From contig CALLMM010000040.1 of assembly GCA_938005745.1 (NCBI GenBank), positions 46,827 through 110,826 on the forward strand: DNA of 64,000 bases. The letters are read 5' to 3'. This stretch comes from an uncultured Chthonomonadales bacterium (GTDB lineage Bacteria; Armatimonadota; Chthonomonadetes; Chthonomonadales; CAJBBX01). The translations under genes were made by a program, and so were the position numbers. The notes under the pieces are model-generated. The model worked only from the letters and a program-made list of their open reading frames with translations. It was not told where the DNA came from and did not search any database. Shown here piece after piece: positions 59,490-64,000 of this stretch (the stretch's first letter is position 1; each line of letters opens with the position of its first letter).

Positions 59490-60896
59490 ATGTCAAGCAC
59501 ATTCGGAAATTTTGAACTGGCGGGACGCGCTCTGCGCGCCAGTCAGGGGGTTATCGGGGTCATCGGTCATAACCTGGCGAACGTCAACTCCCCCGGCTAC
59601 TCGCGGCAGCAGGCGCACCTCGCCTCCTCGCCGCCCTATACCCTGAGCAGCTTCTTCTACCGCTCGCCCGGTCAGATCGGAACCGGCGTGGACCTGGTCG
59701 CAATCACCCGCATCCGGGACGCCTTTCTGGACGACCGTCTGCAGCAGGCGGGCAGCTATCAGGCGGAGTACCAGTCCCTGCGCGACATTCTCACACGCGC
59801 CGAGACCGCCTACAACGAGCCGGGTTCCGCCGGGCTGAACAGCCAGCTTACGGCGTTCTTCAACAGCTTTCAGGAGCTGTCGCGCAACCCGGAGAGCGGA
59901 GGCATTCGCGCCACCGTCCGCCAGCAGGCGGTAACTTTGAGCAAGCGGTTCAATCAGGTGCACGATGTGCTGAGCCAGATCGAACTGGACATCCAGAATC
60001 AGGTCAACGCCCGGCTGGATGAGGCAAATTCGCTCGCGAAACAGATCGGCAAACTCAATAAGGAGATTCGCGCCAGCCGCGCCATCGGAGACAATCCCAA
60101 CGATTTGTTGGACCGCCGCGATGAACTGGTGCGTCAACTCTCCGCCATCGTGGACCTGCAGGTGTTGGAGCCGCTGGACGGTAAGGGGGTTCAGACGGGC
60201 GAGATCAATCTCTCGGTCGGAGGCTATGCGCTGGTTTTGGGCGATTTTGTGCAGAGTCTGCCCACGAACTTCACCAGCGTTGGTGGACAGCCGCAGCTAA
60301 TTGGCAGAGGCGAACCGATCAATGTGCACAGCGGCAGCGTCGGCGGCTTAATCAAAGCGAGCGATCTTATCTCAGAGTACCGCACCCGGCTGAACGAGAT
60401 CGCCTCCGCCCTGATTGAGCGCGTCAACACGCAGCACAGGATCGGCTACGGACTGGATGGCGGAACGGGTCGCCCCTTCTTCGCCGGAACCGACGCCTCC
60501 AATATCACGCTGGACGCCGCGATACTGAGAGATCTCAACGCGATCGCCGCCTCCGGTCCCACCGCCAATCCGCCCGCGCTCGGAAATGGCGAGAACGCCC
60601 GCGCCATCTCGGAACTGCGCTCCGTTCAGATGTTCGGTCAGATGACGCTGCTGGACTACTACGGGGTTTCGATCGCGAAGATCGGCACCGACGTGCGCGC
60701 TTACGAGAACCAGGCGGAGAACCAGGTTTTTATCACGCAGCAGATGAAAAACCTTCGCAACTCCATCTCCGGCGTCTCCATAGATGAGGAGATGACCCAG
60801 ATGCTCCAGTATCAGCGCTCCTATCAGGCGGCGGCGCGCTATCTGAACACCCTGGACAACATGCTGGATCAGTTGATCAATCAACTGGGACGCTAG
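59490..60896 (+). CDS. flgK: Flagellar hook-associated protein 1 (FlgK)
   Basis: A 468-residue protein with AGGAGA before ATG 59490. The N-terminal part 'NFELAGRALRASQGVIGVIG' and 'HNLANVNSPGYSRQ' matches the rod/hook family, then come the long helices with 'RDAFLDDRLQQAGSYQAEYQ' and 'NQVNARLDEANSLAKQIGKL', then 'NDLLDRRDELVRQLSAIV', and the C-terminal 'SISGVSIDEEMTQMLQYQRS' with 'YQAAARYLNTLDNMLDQLIN'. It joins hook and filament. Its length is typical of Gram-positive-like FlgK. Confidence 0.94.
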   Translation: MSSTFGNFELAGRALRASQGVIGVIGHNLANVNSPGYSRQQAHLASSPPYTLSSFFYRSPGQIGTGVDLVAITRIRDAFLDDRLQQAGSYQAEYQSLRDILTRAETAYNEPGSAGLNSQLTAFFNSFQELSRNPESGGIRATVRQQAVTLSKRFNQVHDVLSQIELDIQNQVNARLDEANSLAKQIGKLNKEIRASRAIGDNPNDLLDRRDELVRQLSAIVDLQVLEPLDGKGVQTGEINLSVGGYALVLGDFVQSLPTNFTSVGGQPQLIGRGEPINVHSGSVGGLIKASDLISEYRTRLNEIASALIERVNTQHRIGYGLDGGTGRPFFAGTDASNITLDAAILRDLNAIAASGPTANPPALGNGENARAISELRSVQMFGQMTLLDYYGVSIAKIGTDVRAYENQAENQVFITQQMKNLRNSISGVSIDEEMTQMLQYQRSYQAAARYLNTLDNMLDQLINQLGR

Positions 60897-60919
60897 GCGG
60901 AGGAAGGAGAGCAGTCAGA

Positions 60920-61813
60920 ATGCGTATCAGCACCCCCACCATCGTTGAGAACTCACTGCTGTTTGTCAGCTCCGCCTACGAGCGGCTGGCGGACGCGCAG
61001 CAGAAGATTTCGACCGGCAGACGGTTGAGCAACCCCTCTGACGATCCCGGCAACGTGATGCAGTCGCTTTCGCTGCGTGCGACCCTGGACAACATAGACC
61101 AGTATCAGCGCAATATAGACGATGCGCGCGGGTTTCTGGTCGCGACCGACAGCGCGCTAGAGCGCGCCGCCACGCTGCTGCGAAAGGCGCGCGTCACTGC
61201 CCTACAGAGCGCATCCAACACGCTTGGCGTAGACACCATCCAGCAACTCGCAAACGAGGTGGGGCTGATGTACCATCAGATGGCATACGCAGCCAACTCG
61301 ATGTATGGATCGCGCTACCTCTTTTCGGGACAGCGCACCAACATTCAGCCCTTCGCCGATCAGGGAAACGGGTATGTATATCAGGGCGGAACCGCCAATA
61401 ATTATGACGAGGATATCAATTACGATATTGGTCCCTCGGAAACCATCACCGTCAACATCGCCGGTGACCGGATTTTTAACCAGGCTTTCGAGGTGCTGCG
61501 TAATATCCAAAAACACATCTCGGACGGCGACGTAACAAAGCTCTCCCTCGAGGATATTCGCGACCTGGATCAGATTCTCAGCCTCATCACCAACGCCCGT
61601 TCCGAGTTCGGCGCAAAGCTGCAGCAGGCGAATCAGTCCAACGACCGGCTGGAACTGACCCGCGTGAACCTGAGCGATCTGAAGTCCAAAATCGAAGATG
61701 CAGACATGTCCCGTGTAGTCATTGATCTGAAAGCCGCTGAAATCACCTACCAGGCGGCGCTTGCGGCGACGGCGCGCGGATTTCAACAGAGTCTGGTAGA
61801 CTACCTGAGATGA
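60920..61813 (+). CDS. flgL: Flagellar hook-associated protein 3 (FlgL)
   Basis: A 297-residue flagellin-like protein: 'MRISTPTIVENSLLFVSSAY' and 'ERLADAQQKISTGRRLSNPS' at the front, 'NSMYGSRYLFSGQRTNIQPF' in the middle, and 'NVNLSDLKSKIEDADMSRVV'-like residues with 'LKAAEITYQAALAATARGFQ' at the end. It is the second hook-filament junction protein. The stop overlaps the fliW start (ATGA). Flagellin itself (fliC/hag) is not in the window. Confidence 0.93.
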   Translation: MRISTPTIVENSLLFVSSAYERLADAQQKISTGRRLSNPSDDPGNVMQSLSLRATLDNIDQYQRNIDDARGFLVATDSALERAATLLRKARVTALQSASNTLGVDTIQQLANEVGLMYHQMAYAANSMYGSRYLFSGQRTNIQPFADQGNGYVYQGGTANNYDEDINYDIGPSETITVNIAGDRIFNQAFEVLRNIQKHISDGDVTKLSLEDIRDLDQILSLITNARSEFGAKLQQANQSNDRLELTRVNLSDLKSKIEDADMSRVVIDLKAAEITYQAALAATARGFQQSLVDYLR

Positions 61814-62289
61814 GAGAAGCGATGACTGCTACGAACAAGACGGCGGTACGGATCGAGACCTCTCGCTTCGGCGCACTCGAAGTGGAGGAGGAGATCATCA
61901 TCACCTTTGCGGAAGGGCTTCCCAGTTTTGAACAGTGCAAACGGTTCGTCATCCTGACGCCGGACGATGAGAACCCGATTCGCTGGCTTCAGTCGCTGGA
62001 CGACGGACGTCTGGCTTTTCCGATCATTGACCCCTGGCTCTTTCAGCCGGACTACGCGCCGACCATCTCCGATCTGGACGCTGAGAAGTTGCAGATGGAG
62101 GAGGAGACTCCCAAACTGCTGTTCGCCATTGTGACCGTTCCGCGCGACAACCCGCAGGCGATGACCGCCAACCTGCTCGGTCCGCTCCTGATCAACCCGC
62201 TGACGCGCCAGGGACGGCAGGTCATCGTCACCAACGAAAACTATCACACGCGCCACAGAATTCTGCGTCCTGTCGCGCATGCCGCCTGA
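61810..62289 (+). CDS. fliW: Flagellar assembly factor FliW
   Basis: A 159-residue protein with 'SRFGALEVEEEIIITFAEGL' and 'PSFEQCKRFVIL', the family N-terminus, then 'PIRWLQSLDDGRLAFPIIDP' and 'LFAIVTVPRDNPQAMTANLL' with 'GPLLINPLTRQGRQVIV'. In Bacillus and Campylobacter FliW binds flagellin and antagonises CsrA, so that flagellin mRNA is translated only when flagellin is being exported. csrA is the next gene, so the same partner switch is expected here. Confidence 0.93.
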   Translation: MREAMTATNKTAVRIETSRFGALEVEEEIIITFAEGLPSFEQCKRFVILTPDDENPIRWLQSLDDGRLAFPIIDPWLFQPDYAPTISDLDAEKLQMEEETPKLLFAIVTVPRDNPQAMTANLLGPLLINPLTRQGRQVIVTNENYHTRHRILRPVAHAA

Positions 62290-62311
62290 GAGCGGTTTGA
62301 GAGAATTTGCC

Positions 62312-62341
62312 GGGGAGCCGCCCAGAGCGGGCAGTCTCCCC
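62312..62341 (+). promoter_or_regulatory. Stem-loop in the csrA leader
   Basis: GGGGAG (62312-62317) pairs with CTCCCC (62336-62341); an inner GCCC/GGGC stem can also form. GGA triplets are present both here and in the ATGGAGGGC ribosome-binding site, so self-regulation by CsrA is possible but unproven. Confidence 0.35.
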
Positions 62342-62369
62342 TGTCTGCCACACGCCATGGAGGGCACAG

Positions 62370-62639
62370 ATGCTGGTATTGACCCGTAAGCCGGATCAGA
62401 GCATCATGATCGGTCCGGATATTGAGATAACGATCCTGGAGGTGCGCGGCGAGCAGGTGCGTCTGGGCATCAACGCCCCGCGCGAGGTCTCCATTCACCG
62501 CAAAGAGGTGTTCGAGCAGATCCGCCAGGAGAACCTGACCGCCAGCAACGCCCCGCAGGAGTCGCTGGATTCGCTGGGCAAACTGATCCCCCCGCGCAAA
62601 AACGGCGTGGCGAAGCAGGTGAATATCAAGGCGAAATAG
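62370..62639 (+). CDS. csrA: Carbon storage regulator CsrA
   Basis: An 89-residue RNA-binding protein from ATG 62370 (GGAGGG upstream). The core '[20 protein letters not shown]' and '[20 protein letters not shown]' with '[11 protein letters not shown]' is canonical; Arg44-type residues in '[15 protein letters not shown]' form the RNA-contact edge. The tail after residue 60 is longer than in E. coli (61 residues), as in FliW-regulated CsrA proteins where the extension binds FliW. Its end overlaps the convergent sugar kinase gene by 14 bases. Confidence 0.95.
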   Translation: MLVLTRKPDQSIMIGPDIEITILEVRGEQVRLGINAPREVSIHRKEVFEQIRQENLTASNAPQESLDSLGKLIPPRKNGVAKQVNIKAK

Positions 62640-63666
62640 CCTCCCGCAGAGCGCATAGCTCCTCCGGCGAGGCGGTTCCGGTTGTGCCCAGTTTGTGAAT
62701 GGTGATGGAGGCGCACAGACTGCCCATCACGGCGGCTTCCACGTTGGATGCGCCCGCGCACAGCGCGCAGACGATCCCTGCCGTCACGCTGTCCCCCGCC
62801 CCCACAATGTCTATCGGTCCGCGAACCGGCAGCGCGGGAACATGCTCTGCCCCCTCCTTCCCGCAGACCAGGATCCCCTCTGCGCCCAGCGTGATAAAGA
62901 CCGGCTTTCCGGTGCGCGCCGCCAGACCCATCCCGCCTGCCTGCGCCTGCGCGAGAGAGATCTCTGCCTGCCCTGCCTCGCCGAGAGCCTCCGCCGCCTC
63001 CCGGCGATTGGGCTTGAGGATCAGGTGTTGAAACTCGCCGATCCGCCGGCGCGAATCGGCAAAGAGAACCGCTCCCGGAAACTGCGTCGCCATCTCCGCC
63101 AGCGCCTGACGCATCCGGTCGGTGACGACTCCGCAGTTTCGCTCCTCCACCTGATCCGCCACAATCACCGCATCCACGCGATCTGTCTCGCCGTCCAGCA
63201 GCCCGACCAGCGCCCGGATCAACCGCTCTTCGGTCGCGCTGTCGAGAGGAGAGCGATTCTTGATGTCCAGACGCTCCAGTTCGCGCTCCTCGCCGTCTGC
63301 GCGGCGCATCGGCTTTATGTAGGTCGGCGTAAAGCGGGAGGAGATCGCCAGCAGGCAGCGCGTGTCCACCCCCGTCTCTCGCAGCCCGCGCAGCAGGTCG
63401 AAACCCTCTCCCTCCTCGCCAATCGCGCCGACCGCATAGAGCCGCCCCACGCCGAGCGCGCTCAGGTTATTGGTCACCGTTCCCGCCGCGCCGGGACTGC
63501 AGCGTATCTCCACCACCTGTCGCGCCTCCAGCCCCGTCTCCAGCGAGACCTCCGACAGAGCGGGGTCGGTCACCAGATACTTGTCCAGAAAGAAGTCTCC
63601 CACAACGGCGATACGGAGCTTGGGAATGGCGGAAAGTATCTCCTCCAGTCGCTGCCGTGTTATCAT
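62626..63666 (-). CDS. PfkB-family sugar kinase (HldE N-terminal/RfaE-like)
   Basis: A 346-residue ribokinase-type enzyme. The N-terminus '[17 protein letters not shown]' and '[20 protein letters not shown]' is PfkB-like; the C-terminal '[19 protein letters not shown]' carries the catalytic Asp in GAGDS. The best overall resemblance is to D-glycero-beta-D-manno-heptose-7-phosphate kinase (HldE domain I), which would fit LPS core synthesis in a diderm, but the second (adenylyltransferase) domain is absent and other sugars are possible. The start ATG 63666 is followed upstream by a repeat-rich gap. Confidence 0.82.
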   Translation of the reverse strand: MITRQRLEEILSAIPKLRIAVVGDFFLDKYLVTDPALSEVSLETGLEARQVVEIRCSPGAAGTVTNNLSALGVGRLYAVGAIGEEGEGFDLLRGLRETGVDTRCLLAISSRFTPTYIKPMRRADGEERELERLDIKNRSPLDSATEERLIRALVGLLDGETDRVDAVIVADQVEERNCGVVTDRMRQALAEMATQFPGAVLFADSRRRIGEFQHLILKPNRREAAEALGEAGQAEISLAQAQAGGMGLAARTGKPVFITLGAEGILVCGKEGAEHVPALPVRGPIDIVGAGDSVTAGIVCALCAGASNVEAAVMGSLCASITIHKLGTTGTASPEELCALREAISP

Positions 63667-63765
63667 GCTTCCGGCGTCTCCTCACAGAGTAAGAGTGATC
63701 GTCCCGTATCAATTCCCCATATGCGCGGGATTCTCCTTATGACAAGCTGAGGGCGTCCTTATTGT

Positions 63766-64000
63766 GTCCTTGCGAAGGAGGCGCCAGCCGACCCCCTCTG
63801 TCATTGCGAAGGAGGCGCCAGCCGACCCCCTCTGTCCTTGCGAGGGAGCGACAGCCGACCCCTCCCGTCATTGCGAGGGAGGCGCCAGCCGACCCCCTCT
63901 GTCCTTGCGAGGGAGGAGGAGCCGGCCCCTCCCGTCATTGCGAGGGAGGCGCCAGCCGACCCCCTCTGTCCTTGCGAGGGAGGCGACAGCCGACCCCTCC
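63766..64000. repeat. Tandem array of 33-34 bp units related to the dispersed REP-like element
   Basis: Seven consecutive units start with TTGCGA at 63770, 63804, 63838, 63871, 63905, 63938 and 63972, spaced 34, 34, 33, 34, 33 and 34 bases. Each reads roughly TTGCGAGGGAGGCGCCAGCC then GACCCC and a TCTGTC or TCCCGTC junction; the two junction types mostly alternate. The array reaches the window edge, so its full length is unknown. Bases 63667-63765 between it and the kinase gene show nothing else recognisable. Confidence 0.85.

Noticed and set aside
63766..64000. CRISPR array
   Set aside because: Units are contiguous 33-34 bp repeats with no unique spacers between them and no cas genes nearby.
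1..64000. tRNA, rRNA, insertion sequence, integrase or prophage genes
   Set aside because: I looked for T-arm motifs, transposase or integrase motifs and phage structural genes on both strands and saw none that hold up.

Overview
The window is a GC-rich chromosomal segment from a free-living, motile, double-membrane bacterium. The flagellar genes include P-ring and L-ring components (flgA, flgH, flgI), which only make sense in a cell with peptidoglycan plus an outer membrane, and there is a porin-like outer-membrane protein. The mix of PSCyt1/DUF1549/DUF1553 plus DUF1501 genes, ASPIC/UnbV and DUF1080 proteins, a secreted GH42-like glycosidase and the flgK-flgL-fliW-csrA module points to Armatimonadota, or less likely a Planctomycetota-type lineage. 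This assignment is inference from gene content; there is no rRNA or tRNA here to confirm it.

Layout. 1-4 kb: the end of a discoidin-like protein, a PilX-like pilus protein, an AI-2E family exporter and an ExoD-like membrane protein, followed by a repeat-filled spacer. 4-12 kb: a large secreted GH42-like enzyme, two TlpA-type thioredoxins, a convergent lipoprotein pair (ASPIC/UnbV plus TPR) and two tiny unknown genes. 12-18 kb: an operon from a textbook sigma70 promoter, with a PSCyt1/DUF1549/DUF1553 protein, a TIR-domain ATPase whose start codon appears to be ATT, and a Tat-exported DUF1501 protein. 18-26 kb: a secreted possible lysozyme-fold protein, an orphan anti-sigma factor, and a metal (probably zinc) uptake cluster: Cys-containing small protein, His-rich porin, znuA/znuC/znuB-like genes. 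26-38 kb: TPR protein, YfhO-family membrane protein, deoxyhypusine-synthase-like protein, subtilase, Hsp70-like protein, SAM hydroxide adenosyltransferase, SRPBCC protein, hydrolase, PhyH dioxygenase and an unknown polytopic protein. 38-54 kb: recN, smc, a zinc-ribbon PilZ protein, a PilT-type ATPase, a DUF1080 protein, murJ, alaS and a thioredoxin-NHL fusion. 54-62.6 kb: a compact late flagellar operon flgF-flgG-flgA-flgH-flgI-flgJ(N)-flgN-flgK-flgL-fliW-csrA behind a sigma28-like promoter. The end holds a PfkB-family sugar kinase and a 33-34 bp tandem array that runs off the window.

The genes most worth a second look are the TIR-ATPase placed inside the DUF1553/DUF1501 pair, the dispersed REP-like repeat family that appears to have expanded into the tandem array, the perfect palindromes at 3921 and 24271, and the candidate RNA hairpins in front of the PilZ gene and within the flagellar operon. 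No CRISPR array, insertion sequence, prophage, tRNA or rRNA was seen. All promoter, terminator and hairpin calls come from reading the sequence by eye.
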